Assembly: GCF_040869045.1 (NCBI RefSeq)
Contig: NC_090321.1
Location: 29,199,426-29,263,425 of the forward strand
Source of the DNA: Eurosta solidaginis
Lineage: Eukaryota; Arthropoda; Insecta; Diptera; Tephritidae
Reading direction: 5' to 3'
Length of the DNA stretch: 64,000 bases
Shown: piece after piece, positions 44,451 to 56,166 of the stretch
How the letters are laid out: every line of letters begins with the position of its first letter
Numbering within the stretch: the stretch's first letter is position 1
Notes under the pieces: model-generated
What the model was told of the DNA's origin: nothing
What the model saw: the letters and a program-made list of their open reading frames with translations, nothing else
The model's database searches: none
Made by a program: the position numbers and the translations under genes

Positions 44451-44874
44451 ATTTATTTATTTTCTCTCAACTAGTAATTACAAAAGTAAAGCAAAATGAA
44501 TTAAACTATAAATATATAAAAATAAATAAATAAAGATTCCAGACAATAATGTGTGTATTAATATCATTTATAACTAAACAACTCATTTATGAAAATTCGC
44601 TGACAATAAGTTCTCTATACTTAAGGCAATTTCTTATATAAACAAAGAGTGAATTATAGTTATAACCCTTAAGGATATTTACCACCTTTGCAGATCTAAA
44701 ACTGTCTCACCAAAACAATTAAATCGAATTTCTTTATATGTCCAATGAAGTGATAGGTGTCTTCAGCTACACATAAATTGCACATAGAACAGTTTTTGGA
44801 AAAAACATTTTTAAGACATCGAGCATTAAGATTTAGCAAGCCACCCCTTGCTCGGAAAATTAGACAAATGGCGT
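44361..44874 (-). mobile_element. 5'-truncated I-clade LINE with (CTA)n tail
   Basis: Flanked by an exact 17-bp direct repeat ATGAGAACACGATAGTA at 44344-44360 and 44875-44891. The minus-strand frame (44696-44880) reads FRARGGLLNLNARCLK, NVFSKNCSMCNLCVAEDTYH, FIGHIKKFD, matching the C-terminal CxxC...EDTxHFIG zinc-finger-like motif of I-type LINE ORF2. The 3' tail at the left is a trinucleotide run of about 30 units (44361-44450, TAG on the plus strand), in the manner of I-type elements with repeated 3' ends. The 3' UTR contains several stops, and the 5' part was lost at insertion. Confidence 0.85.
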
Positions 44875-45121
44875 ATGAGAACACGATAGTAAAATAAAAA
44901 TCAGGTGATCGGCAGAAGTTATCACACTTGTCTTATCCATTGTGGGCAAGGATGTTCAATATGGCTACTTTTTAGCGTTTTGGCGGCGCATAGGACCGGC
45001 TATCTTCAGCGGGTGATAGAAAGGGAAACAGAATGAGAGCACGATAGTAAAATAAAAATCAGGTGTTTGGGTCTATTTGTAATTTTGACGTCAATGTAGA
45101 AGTTATCACACTTGTCTTATC

Positions 45122-46020
45122 CACAATGCTGAAAATTCTTTCTGAATATTATAATTTAAAAAACAAACACATATGCAGAGAGACGAATGAGGCCCACTAT
45201 CCCACATTTTTCATTGATATTTCGAAGGTAATATCTATTTAATCCCGCAATTCGCGTGAACGGTTTGCTGTCTACCCTATCATGTGTTGGTTGTTAATAG
45301 TACATGCATCTGAACCAAAACTTTGCTTAAAGAGGTGCATCTGTGTGTCCGTGACAACATCTGAGCGTACATAACCATACCGCGAAACCCAAGTAATTTG
45401 GAATATTTTTAGATCCCCTCTCTTTCCACGGCGGGTGGAAATTGTGGCACTCAACTTTCTCACCGACTAGAAAGCATATACGGCAGCTTAGTTCCCACTC
45501 TATTCAATTACATTTAACTGCCCTATATCAGCCCGCAGCAGCACAATGTAACCAACCAACCAACTTGAAAGTAAGAATTCTTTCCCGCACTCATAGTCTA
45601 TCTCGCACTCACAGAAGCAGCACGATGTAACCAAGCAGCTTAAAAATACGGAAACTTTGGAACCCTGCCCCTACCCACCTAGCCTGTATTAACAGAAGAT
45701 AATATAATCAGCTCGTGGGATAAAACAAGTACAAGTACCCGCCGCCAGCACTTCTACAAAAATGTATTTTGTACTGAACCCGTTCGAACCATGTCTCCAA
45801 TGAGCTATAATCTAATTGCCCTAGAATATCAATGGTTATTCATCAGAAATCATCATCTTCTTGTTATTTCCCTTTGTTTTTTGAATACTCATTAATACTT
45901 TACAATTTCTATTACATTTTCCTATCAAATGTATTACTCTGTAACAAATTACGATACGATAGTGAACGTATGACGCAATACTAATAGCTAAGTTAAACTT
46001 TCTTCATAAGATTGCCGATT
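45122..46020. other. No recognised feature
   Basis: About 0.9 kb of unassigned DNA. No coding motif recognised. Confidence 0.4.
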
Positions 46021-46024
46021 CGAT

Positions 46025-46678
46025 CACAGAAAACGCGATTCGTGTCCAGATTAATTGTTTTTGAATTAAGAGTTTTTCGGTAAAATTGGTTATCTTATGG
46101 TTGATTCAACGCACTGATTTAACGCAAATTAACAATATTTTGTAAGAGTGACAGATTAACTGATTTTCTGTTAAAAGAACTGATTTCGTTGGTCATTTTA
46201 ACAGCGAACAACTGCCAATATTATGAGATTGCTCAGCTAATTTTAAAGAGAAACTTACGCTCACGACGCTCACTACTCTGTTCCTATCACTGTCGTGCCA
46301 CAGCATCTGATCTGTTATATCAACAGCCACTGCTATATTCTAAAAGTTTTCATTGGTACTTTTAAGGTGACATTAAGTGATAGTTAAAACAGCAAAGCCA
46401 GGCGGTCACCGTGGTTTGATGGTAGCGTGCTACGCTTTCAACATCGGATATATTGGGAAGAAGGCGTTTAAAAACCAACAGCAAAATTCTTTATAAATAA
46501 CGCTTTTTATTTCTATTTATTTTTTGAACCTTTTTTTTGTTGATTTGACTGTTACAACAGGTAATTCAGAATCAACAATTTGTGCGAAGCTATTCGCGAT
46601 GGATGAAAATTTGCAGAAATATCAGTTGAATTGGCCATTAATTCGGTTGATTTTACCCGTGTTTTTTTTTTCAGTGCA
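46025..46678. mobile_element. Possible TIR element carrying a tRNA-like head
   Basis: The left CACAGAAAACGCG and the right TTTTTTTTTCAGTG (complement CACTGAAAAAAAAA) may be degenerate ends of the same type as the 8988-9966 element. GATTAACTGATT/GTTGATT motifs recur in both halves. A SINE-like tRNA head lies at 46408-46460. Evidence for the ends is weak. Confidence 0.3.
46408..46460 (+). other. tRNA-derived (SINE head-like) module
   Basis: GTCACCGTGGTTTGATGGTA then GCGTGCTACGC: matches the head of the minus-strand SINE at 58868 and the module at 35118. The box B region (TCGGATATATTGGG) is degenerate. Confidence 0.45.
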
Positions 46679-46699
46679 CTAAACAATCTTCTAAAATCA

Positions 46700-47465
46700 T
46701 TATTTCTCTCAATAGTGTCAATTATCTAACATCATTAAGGACAAAAAGTTTCATAACATTTGCATATATGAATCCAGGGCCTCAGAGGCGAAATAGAACA
46801 ATTCCACGAAGGTGACATGAAAGCAGGCGATATTAAGGATCCTCTTAAATGTTACATAAAATGTTTCATGGGAAAGCATGATATTCTGAAGAATGGGGTT
46901 TATAATGCTAAGTAAGCTGAAATTGAGCTTTTAAAATGACACAACTAAGTGAAGACTATGGTAAAGTGTTACAGGCAGTGAGTAGGTGCAAAAATTAGAA
47001 GGGTGGCATTGCATGTGAAACGGCTTTCAAAATAACAATGTGCATTCAAGAGTTTGAAGGTCTTTAAAGTTTTTTTTTATTTACGTTGAATGTAATTTTT
47101 TTATTAAGCATCATATTTGTATATTTGTTATTTATCATTTAAAATGCTGAGAAAAAAGTAGGCTTCCAGCTATAAAATGCACTACTAAATAAAAATAAAC
47201 TGGAGGATTTTGGTATATGATTGCGCAATGCTTCGGGTCTCATAACGTCTTGTATACAGCTTTAATAGAAACAAACGTGAGTACCAAGTACTCGTGAAAC
47301 TCGATATGCAAGACGTGAAGCTCAAGAGATAGATACTTCTAGAAAACAAATGATTTAAAGTTAACTAGAGCTCGCTATGGGATTGAAGTAAACGCGCAAC
47401 AGACGAACTTTACCAGAAAAAAAAGTACGGGCATTCGGAAAAGAGCTTCGTCGATTTCTTATCGT
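46700..47465. other. No recognised feature
   Basis: Unassigned. Nothing supportable found. Confidence 0.4.
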
Positions 47466-47469
47466 TTAG

Positions 47470-47915
47470 AACAGATATAGACAAGCTATTTTTTTATGAG
47501 TGGCTTATTACCGGTTTGAAATCGCCGAGTCATCGGCTTCTTATTCGCTTGATATCTGCTTCTTATTGGCGGGTTACAGATGCGTCATTTATTTTGTATT
47601 GAAGTTTTATCGGTATCTGTTTAATAACAAACCGATGAATCGTCGTTAATCAAACGATAACACGCCGATATTAAATTGGTAGCACTTCGATGAGAAATCG
47701 ATAACTTTTCGATGGCAATTCGAAAATTTTTTTCATATAAATTAAAAATCTTTTAATAAAAATTCAATAACTTTTCGATAGCAAATAAATAGCACGCCAA
47801 TAAAAAATTGGCAACACTTCAAAAACAAATCGATAACACATATATTACTTTTGCATAGCATATCGAAATATTTTTATAACATGTTGATAAATAATCGATA
47901 TCTTTTCGATAATAT
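47470..47915. repeat. Degenerate ATCGATAAC array 2
   Basis: AATCGATAACTTTTCGATGG, CAATAACTTTTCGATAG, CAAATCGATAACAC, GATAAATAATCGATATC and AACACGCCGATATT recur at ~20-30 bp spacing. It is essentially the inverse-orientation counterpart of the array at 38605-39140. Confidence 0.6.
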
Positions 47916-47919
47916 TTAT

Positions 47920-50100
47920 AAGTCTTCTTTCTACTGTTTTAGTAAAGAGATAAAGATTGAACACTAGACAGCCAGAGACGCAAAAAACAAAGAAAAAATA
48001 AGGGAAAGCCACCAAAGAGAAATCAGAGAGGAGAGATGCGGGGAGCAAAAGCAAATCTATTGGTAAACCAGCTCATCGTAGGAGATTGGTTGTAACGTAT
48101 CGTTACAATGGCACGACCTCGTTTATAACTTCTCGTGTATTTAGAATTATACCATAGTACAATGGATATCAAACAATAACTATACTATATGTTCATCTGG
48201 ATAACAATAACATAGCAAACTGGAGATGACGACCAACACCATTGGAAAATTCACTTAAATGCTAAACAAGAAGTTCATTTCTTAAACTCCTTATAACGAA
48301 GTGCGTACAAAAGTCATGAATTTGCTGTTGGCACTTCATCAATCTCAGTAGCTACTGCCTCGTTTACGCCACTCCTATCACTCCTTCTTCGCTATTGGTA
48401 TGGTCTCCTTAACATTACTATTGCTTTTGGTAGCGTGTACTCTACTTTAACGGTGGAACGTCCAGCTTTTCAGCTGTTCCTGGCGCCTACTAAACAATTA
48501 CCCAGCTGATGCTCCCCATTGCTACGACAGTGCGCCGTGGGAATAATTTCCCATACCGTACGCTCCCAACTACGTGATGCGATGCAAATTGCTAAACTAG
48601 GCCAACTCTTTCTCTTGCCTGCCATTCTCTTTTTGGAAAGCTTTTGTCCTCCTAGCACCTCAAGTTGTGTGTGTGGATGTGTACTCCATCTTAGCAAATT
48701 AGTACAATATTTTTATTCTTTGGGACCTCTCATTCACGTGGAATGACTGGGTGCTACCTCAAGCTTCGACAAAACTCACTGCATACGCTAAAATGGATAT
48801 GGAACATATTTAGATAGGTACAGACGGAGATGTTAAATAAAAGGAGCAAAGTAGAGCACTATACATGGAAAAATATGGGTAGTATGTAACGGGGCCACAG
48901 TTTTAGGGTAGTAGAGTGCTCTGAGCTCAAGTCCTGGGCAAGAAAAAATATTTTTCGAAGCGGGGTCGCCCCTCTGCGAAAATAAACTGCTTTGCAGCTA
49001 TCGTTTGTAGTCAATATAAAATATGCAGGTTTCGTTCCACCAAAAAATTCAATTTAGCTCAGTTCCATGCACTAGCTAGAGCTCATGCCTTACAGTTATA
49101 TATCGTCGTCCTCCACTATATGAGAGACTACCTAGCTGCTGCTTTGATGGAAGTCTTAAAACTATGATTGCGGAAAGTTTTTCGTAAGTACTAGTAGAGG
49201 AAGTGTCTGGGGTAAAATGTGATAATACGGCAATAAACAGATCCTTCAAGCTGCAAGATTTCTTTTAGGCGGAAGTAATACTCTCTCTAAGACTAACTAA
49301 TTTCCAATGAATCGAGATCAACATTTCTGCGCTGTCATTCAGTATCATATTGCAAACTTCGATACTATGGCGAAGTTTGGGAAAAGGTGACCCCAGAAAT
49401 ACCACAAAAATTTTGTTGAAATACCGTTCAACAAAAATTCTTTATTTCGATAGTATATCTTTAAACGAGCTTTACTTGAGATATTTTTTCATTTTAAATT
49501 AGAAAGCTTTCAAATATCATCTTCCCTTAATGGCAACCAACTTGCTCATTATTTATATTTTCCACAACTTCCTGATTCTGAATATGCACAATAAATATTA
49601 TCCTTGCAGTGACTTTTTGTGGTGGCTGTCAATCGAAATGGCTTGATTTGAAAAGTTGAAACGATAGGCAAGTGCATATTAATAAATAAAAAAGCCAAGC
49701 CTTTCAAAGGTATGCAAATAATTGAGTAAAGCAAAAAAGTAAAGAAAGCAAGCAAAGCAAGCGGCGCCTATACAGACCGCAGAAGCTTTTGCGAGCACTA
49801 AACGAGTGTAGCAAGAAATATAAATTCAAAAGACTTGAGATGATGAAGCACAGGACAGAAAATAAAAACAATGCACCCATAACTCAAGTGACACTTTTCA
49901 ACTTGACTGCATTTCATCATTGCCAAGTAGCGTGGAGTTATGGAAAGGATACGGAACAAAAAACTTAAAACTGCAATAAGCAATATACATTGTATGTATA
50001 TTAGTATGTGAGAACATAACAGCTACCTAACGATGACGATATTCAAATTGGCTTTCGCATATTGCTAAATAAAGAGAAATAAAAAAATTAAGTAAAATAA
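47920..50100. other. Mostly unassigned; one tRNA-like module at ~48884-48945
   Basis: About 2.2 kb without a recognisable gene. At 48910-48942 GTAGTAGAGTGCTCTGAGCT then CAAGTCCTGGGCAAG resembles the SINE head/box B (GGTTCAANTCC, CCTGGGCAAAG), with no SINE body. Confidence 0.4.
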
Positions 50101-53057
50101 AAACAAGTAAGGACAGGACTGTCTTCGAAGTCGCCGAAGACTTCATACCTTTCATGAATGGGGCTGAACAATAATCTTATCCCGTTCGTAATCTCCAAAT
50201 AATCGGATGTATAAGATAAGAAATATATAGTGAACAGATGTACATACCTAAACGATTTTTAAGATAAATATAAAATAAACAAGTAAGGAAGGTTAAGTTC
50301 GGGTGTAACCGAACATTACATACTCAGTTGAGAGCTATGGTGACAACATAAGGGAAAATAACCATGTAGGAAAATTAACCGAGGGAAACCCTGGAATATG
50401 TATCAAATGAAAGGCATTAAAGGGTATTTTATGAGGGAGTGGGCCATAGTTTTATAGGTGGACACCATTTAGGGATATCGCCATAAAGGTGGATCAGGGT
50501 TGACTCTAGAATTTGTTTGTACGATATGGGTATCAAATGAAAGGTGCTAATGAGTATTTTAAAAGGGAGTAATCCTTAGTTCCATAGGTGGACGCCGGTT
50601 CGGGATATCTCCATAAAGGTGGACCAGGGGTGACCCTAGAATTTGTTTGTACAATATGGGTATCAAAAGAAAGGTGTTAATGAGTATTTTAAGAGGGAGT
50701 GATCCTTAGTTCCATAGGGGGACGCTGTTTCGAGATATCGCCATAAAGGTGGACCAGGGGTGACCCTAGAATTTGTTTGTACCATATGGGTATCAAATTA
50801 AAGGTATTAATTAGGGTTTTAAAAGGGAGTGGTGGTATTTGTATAGGTGGTCGCCTTTTCGAGATATCGCCATAAAGGTGGACCAGGGGTGACTCTAGTA
50901 TGCGTTTGTACAATATGAGTATCAAACGAAGGGGGTTAATGAGTATTTTAAAAGGTAGTTGGCCTTAGTTCTATAGATGGACGCCTTTTCGAGGTATCTC
51001 AATAAAGGTGGATCAGGGGTGACTCTAGACTTTGTTTGTACGATATGGGTATCAAACTAAAGGTGTTAATGAGTATTATAAAAGGGAGTGGACCTTAGTT
51101 CTATATGTGGACGCCTTTTCGAGATATCGCCATAAGGGTGGACCAGGGGTGACCCTAGAATTTGTTTGTACCATATGGGTATCAAATTAAAGGTATTAAT
51201 GAGGGTTTTAAAAGGGAGTGGTGGTAGTTGTATATGTGAAGGCGTTTTCCAGATATCGACCAAAATGTGGACCAGGGTGACCCAGAACATCATCTGTTGG
51301 ATACCGCTAATTTATTTATATATGTAATACCTGCCAAGATTTCAAGGGTTTTTTATTTCGCCCTGCAGAACTTTTTCATTTTCTTCTACTTAATATGGTA
51401 GATGTAACAACCATTTTACAAAGTTTTTTCTGAAGTTATATTTCGCGTCAGTAAACCAATCCAATTACCATGTTTCATCCCTTTTTTCGTATTTGGTATA
51501 GAATTATGGCATTTTTTTCATTTTTCGTAATTTTCGATATCGAAAAAGTGGACGTGGTCATAATCGGATTTCATTCCTTTTTTAAACCAAGATAAAGTGA
51601 GTTCAAATAAGTACGTAAACTAAGTTCAGTAAAGATATGTCGATTTTTGCTCAAGTGCGAAAGGACACACGGACGACTGTGTATAAAAACTGGGCGTGGC
51701 TTCAACCAATTTCGCCCATTTTCACAGAAAACAGTTAACGTCATAAAATCTATGCCCCTACCAAATTTTAAAAAGATTGGTAAATTTTTGTTCGACTTAT
51801 GGCATTAAAAGTATCCTAGACAAATTAAATGAAAAAGGGTGGAGCCACGCCCATTTTGAAATTTTATTTTATTTTTGTATTTTGTTGTACCATATCATTA
51901 CTGGAGTTGAATGTTGACATAACTTACTTATATACTGTAAAGATATTAAATTTTTTGTTAAAATTTTACTTTAAAAAAAAACATTTTTTTTAAAGTGGGC
52001 GTGGTCCTTCTCCGATTTTGCTAATTTTTATTAAGGGTACATATAGTAATAGGAGTAACGTTCCTGCCAAATTTCATAACGATATCTTCAACGACTGCCG
52101 AATTACAGCTTGCAAAAATTTTAAATTACCTTCTTTTAAAAGTGGGCGGTGCCACACCCATTGTCCAATTTTACTAATTTTCTATTCTGCGTCATAAGCT
52201 CAACTCACCTGCCAAGCTCCATCGCTTTATCTGTCTTTGGTAATGAATTATTGCACTTTTTCGGTTTTTCGAAATTTTCGATATCGTAAAAGTGGGCGTG
52301 GTTATAGTCCGATATCGTTCAGTTTAAATAGTGATCTGGGATGAGTGCTCAGGAACCTACATACCAAATTTCATCAAGATACCTCAAAATTTACTCAAGT
52401 TATCGTGTTAACGGACGGACATGGCTCAATCAAATTTTTTTTCGATCCTGATGATTTTGATATATGGAAGTCTATATCTATCTCGATTCCTTTATACCTG
52501 TACAACCAACCGTTATCCAAACAAACTTAATATACTCTCTGAGCTCTGCTCAACTGAGTATAAAAATGGCAAAAAACCCCCTAACTGAACGATCGGTTGT
52601 ATGGGATATATATTATATATAGCTCCGTTCGAAATGATTTTTTCTTGAAATCTTCTATGATATATTAGAAAAAATATCGCCAAGTTTAACATTTTTATAT
52701 TGGAAATTAAGGCAGAAGTTGCCAAAAATCTTTCTATCTGAACGATCGTTTGTATAGGAGATATAGTTATAGTGGTCCGATCCTACCGGATCCGACAAAT
52801 GTCTAATATATAAGGCAAAAGTACATCCTTGTGCCAAATTTCATTGAGATATCTCAAAATTTGAGGAACTAGTTAGCGTTCAAACAGACAGACGAATGGA
52901 CAGACGGACGGACAGACGGACATGGCTATATCAACTCAGTTCGTCGCCCTGATCAATTCGGTATACTTAATTGTGAGTCTATCTTCTATATTTCGCAACG
53001 TTACAAACATCGGACCAAAGTTAATATACCATTTCATGTTCATGAAAGGTATAAAAA
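50101..53057 (-). mobile_element. HINE-B: second DINE-like family, interrupted by HINE-A copy 4
   Basis: The left part (50101-50277) has AACAAGTAAGGACAGGAC, the stem-loop GTCTTCG...CGAAGAC (7-bp stem) and CATACCTTTCATGAATGG. The right part (52567-53057) ends ACCATTTCATGTTCATGAAA then GGTATAAAAAA, whose complement TATACCTTTCATGAACATG is the partner subterminal inverted repeat. It carries its own CAGACGGACGGACAG microsatellite (~52888-52920). The architecture is the same as HINE-A but the sequence of the stem-loop and subterminal repeats is different. Without the insertion it is about 670 bp. Confidence 0.75.
50278..52566 (-). mobile_element. HINE-A copy 4 (minus strand), ~7 central units, nested in HINE-B
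   Basis: The left end AACAAGTAAGGAAGGTTAAG and stem-loop GTTCGGGTGTAACCGAAC are followed by CATACTCAGTTGAGAGC. The right end is GAGCTCTGCTCAACTGAGTA and TAAAAA. The 129-130-bp monomer is present about seven times (50400-51295) in inverse orientation to the big array, with the same landmarks (TTTGTACGATATGGGTATCA, CCATAAAGGTGGACCAGGGG). The core 51300-52440 is nearly complete. This copy is the best in-window model for the unexpanded element. Confidence 0.85.
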
Positions 53058-53059
53058 AA

Positions 53060-53985
53060 CTGCTACAATCCAAGCAAACTACTACTGCTTACCTAACATT
53101 CAAACAGTCAAACAAACAGCCAAACTCTCTCCAAACAGGCAAGCAGCCTGAAAGCAACCAAACTCTCAGGCATTTTACCTTTCAACTAACAAACTACAGA
53201 GCGGCGAATCTTTATGCCGTTACGTTCTATCATCATACGAACTATATATGTATGTAGTTATAGGGATCAAGTACACTTGGCCTGTCATTGCTTTACTTGG
53301 CTAGGGCATTTCCATTTCCATTTTAAACTTTCAAGTTCATCGCCATCTCCATCGTCGTCAACTCGTCATCACCATCTGTATCAGTATCTTCCGGCGGAGT
53401 AGCATCATCGACTATCGGCACTATCTTGCCAACACATAAGCATCAGTTTGAAGGATTTTGTTGTTGTTGTTTTTGAAAATTTGCATTCACATTTGCATCT
53501 CCCACAAGAAGCGCACAGGCAGCGTTGGCGTTGTATTCACGCAAATCTTTCAATGTCTTTCATATGCTATTTTGTATTCAAAAGTGTTATTGTATTTTTT
53601 GTAACCTTTTTTTGCGGTTTGAAGACATACCCAGTTGTGCTTTTACGCAAGTTTTTTTCCATTAGCAAAAGCAGGTATAATATGCTTGCAATAAGAGAGG
53701 GTTCTTAGATCTTTTCGTACCCCTTCATTCACGTTCATATTTTTATAGGTAACACAATCAACAAACATATAACAACGGAGTGCCTACCCCTGGTATTTTT
53801 CAGAAAGCGTACTTCGTACAAAGTTTTATCGTTAAACATTATACCACTCCAGCATATCTGCATTATATTTCGCTACCTGCTAGCCACCAGGAATAACTCC
53901 CGCAATAGGCGGACGGTTTAAAGTGCACCGCAACCTCCGGTAAGAACGTATATGGGGACCTTGTAACCCATGTCCAGATAGTACT
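53060..53985. other. No recognised feature
   Basis: Unassigned. Short open frames show no known domain. Confidence 0.4.
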
Positions 53986-53989
53986 AAGA

Positions 53990-54560
53990 TTATGTAGGGC
54001 ACACTAATATCCACCATTTGATTATGACGAATTCAGAAAAGCAATAGCCAGATTAAAAAACAACAACTCCGCGCGTGCTAATGGATTGCCTGCGGAGCTA
54101 TTCAAATACTGTGGCACGGAGTCTGTAGGGCGCCTGTTTTAGCTTGTTTGCATAAAACGGTCGTACGAGTGCAGACCTGACAATTGGAATCTATGTGTTC
54201 TTTGCCTATTCCACACTATGCGGGATCATGCAAACTCTGCCAACTATCGTGGAATCAGCCTTCTTAATATCTCATAAAATATCCTGTCAAGCGTAAGGGG
54301 CGAAATATTGAAGCTCACCGTGAATCGACTGATTGTATCTTATCATTGCGGCTTCAGACCTGGTAAATCCACCATCGACTAGATTAACACTATGCACCAA
54401 ATCTTGGAAAAACGGAGCTGCCTGCATGCTGCTATGCCTGAATTTGGGTTTCAGACACTGTTGGCAGCCACAATTTCGAAACAGTAAAATACTTCGTTTT
54501 TTTGGGAACCAACATTAACACAAACAATAAGATTAGCTTTGAAATCCAACTAAGTCACCC
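53990..54560 (+). pseudogene. RTE-like LINE reverse transcriptase, internally deleted
   Basis: Plus-strand peptides in order: YDEFRKAIARLKNNNSARAN, GLPAELFKYCGTESVGRLF (~54022-54140); then NSANYRGISLLNIS (~54233-54275); KLTVNRLI and YHCGFRPGKSTID (~54310-54378); NTMHQILEK; then, after loss of the palm region, VKYFVFLGTNINTNNKISFE followed by IQL (~54484-54550). These match RTE landmarks (AIxxLKNxKxxGxDGIPAELFK, NYRGISLLN, YQCGFRPGKSTIDQI, FxYLGSxINxxNxIxxEI). Several stops and frameshifts occur. The catalytic YADD segment is absent through deletion. Confidence 0.85.
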
Positions 54561-54596
54561 TTGTGAACCAATGCTCCTTTGAACTAAGAAAAAATA

Positions 54597-54690
54597 ATTG
54601 TACGGCGCGATAGCCTCCGAAGAGATTTTAGGCCCAGCTTATCTTCCACTTTGCGTTGTGCTCCTTGTAATTTTTTCCATACAAAGAATG
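54597..54690 (-). mobile_element. SINE fragment, copy S2 (tail part)
   Basis: GTACGGCGCGATAGCCTCCG, GATTTTAGGCC, TCTTCCACTTTGCGTTGTGC and TCCTTGTAATTTTTTCC match the tail end of the copies at 36590 and 58521 in the same orientation. The head is missing. It lies between the RTE RT remnant and the RTE tail. Confidence 0.65.
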
Positions 54691-54890
54691 AATTTTTATC
54701 GGAACCAGTTTGTGGAACCAAAGGAAGAGGGCGGCCTCCATTCCGTTGGAAGGACTAAGTGAAAAAGATTTAAATTCCCTTGATGTGACCAATTGACACC
54801 CCTTAACGCAAAAAGAAGCGACTGGTGCGCCTTATTGTACGGCCATAATCTTTTAAACGGCTAAGCGGTAATTAAGTAAGAACGTAAGTA
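54691..54890 (+). pseudogene. RTE-like LINE 3' end, second copy
   Basis: Near-duplicate of 4200-4415: ATCGGAACCAGTTTGTGG, GGAAGAGGGCGGCCTCCATT, CCGTTGGAAGGAC, GATTTAAATTCCCTTGATGT, GACCAATTGACACC, AAACGGCTAAGCGGTAATTA, AGTAAG. Here the frame has in-frame stops (for example at the TGGAAGGAC.TAA and AATTGA positions). Probably the 3' part of the same insertion as 53990-54560, with a SINE fragment between. Confidence 0.75.
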
Positions 54891-54949
54891 TGAAGAGATC
54901 CATATGCAGGAGCTAAATTGAACTGAAAGCAAACAGTTACTACCTGTGA

Positions 54950-55770
54950 AAATACTCAGATCTAGCACACACAAGGCTCACTCAAAGTCTCTAGTAAATC
55001 AATTGTACCGACCTCCTGCTCCATGCAGCGTCTTTCAGGCGGAGATATATGCCTTAGAGAGGGCAACAGTTGGGCCGGCTTAAATGCATTCGAATCCCAC
55101 TTAATAAAGTCCGATATAGTGTGGCGATGTGGAGACATCCATAAGGCATCTACGTGTTACCCTTTGTTTGGTCCCTGGGCATAAAAATACATGTGATGGG
55201 ATAAATTTGCATATGAGATGACCGGGAAAGTTTTCTAAATAGACATAGGCAAAGTGAACAGCCTCCGTGCGATCGCCATTGTGCTACCTCCTGAAGAAAA
55301 TTGAGGAATATAAGATTAGTATAGTGGACTTATTGTGAGGTCTCAAAGTACTTATCACGTTAAGCAACTCTGCCGTGAAAGTACTTACGAGTGTCATCAC
55401 AGATCATTGCGCTATGGTATCGATGCTCCAACGGTGATGCATATCAACAAGCTCCATCTGCTGTCAGGATGAAGAATAGGAGGAGTCAAATCATCATCCG
55501 CCAATGTCCAGGACTACAGAAAAGGCGTTTCAGATGTCTGGGCGCACACGGTTTTTCTACAGTCTGGCAGAGGCTGGGAAGATAGATCTGTCACTCCTAG
55601 TTAAGTTTATCAGAGAAAGCAACTGGTTTGTTGAGGATTACTAGGAAGTAATCTGGTTGGAGGAATGTGCCGACACCCTACGCTCTACGAAAGCATTCAT
55701 ATTCGTGTGTTCATTGTCTCCGAGCTTAATTGAGGGAAGTTCCCATGCACGTTCTCTCAATCTAACCTTG
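54950..55770 (+). pseudogene. R1/Jockey-type LINE RNase H and C-terminal remnant
   Basis: The plus strand reads PAPCSVFQAEIYALERAT (RNase H glutamate region, ~55012-55065), RVTLCLVPGHKNTCDGINLH (WVPGHxxxxGN-like, ~55150-55215), VITDHCAMVSMLQR (TGHxxxG-like, ~55396), CQDEE with ESxHHxxC-type residues, then, in shifted frames, MSGRTRFFYSLAEAGKIDLS and LLVKFIRESNWF (~55530-55635), the usual C-terminal end of these LINE ORF2s. A tail with TCTCAATCTAACCTTGCTAA, CCTAACGG follows. Multiple stops. Confidence 0.75.
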
Positions 55771-55774
55771 CTAA

Positions 55775-56129
55775 CCTAACGGAGGCAACAGCAAACAGTT
55801 TCAGAAAAAAACACTTAAAATGGCGGCCTCTGCGCTCCTATGGCCTGGATCCTATCTAGCTGGGCAGCACTGAAACCAACCAAACCTTCTATCTCATGGG
55901 CTTGAGAATACATCCGTGGTGATTTTAGAGCAACTCATGCACGATAGACTCCTTCAAGCTTTAGTTGCATAGGAAGGTAATTTCAAAGATTCAAGCTGGG
56001 TATACATACAATATTCAGTGAAACCGATGTATGCATGCTTTTAAGATTCACATGGCTGATGATGCTGCTTCTGATGATTTCGCGAAAATATTGAGAAATT
56101 GGCGAAGGTACTTAACAAACGATGATGGC

Positions 56130-56166
<37 letters not shown>

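Larger units (their letters stand above)
44311..45121. repeat. Local duplication (CTATCTTCAGCGGGTGATAG), one copy interrupted by a LINE
   Basis: Copy 1 is 44311-44360 plus 44892-44941; copy 2 is 45000-45121. Shared text runs from CTATCTTCAGCGGGTGATAG through CAGAATGAGA and CACGATAGTAAAATAAAAAT, CAGGTG, then GAAGTTATCACACTTGTCTT. Copy 2 is uninterrupted at the point where copy 1 carries the LINE and so records the empty site. Copy 2 also has ~35 extra bases after CAGGTG. Confidence 0.85.
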
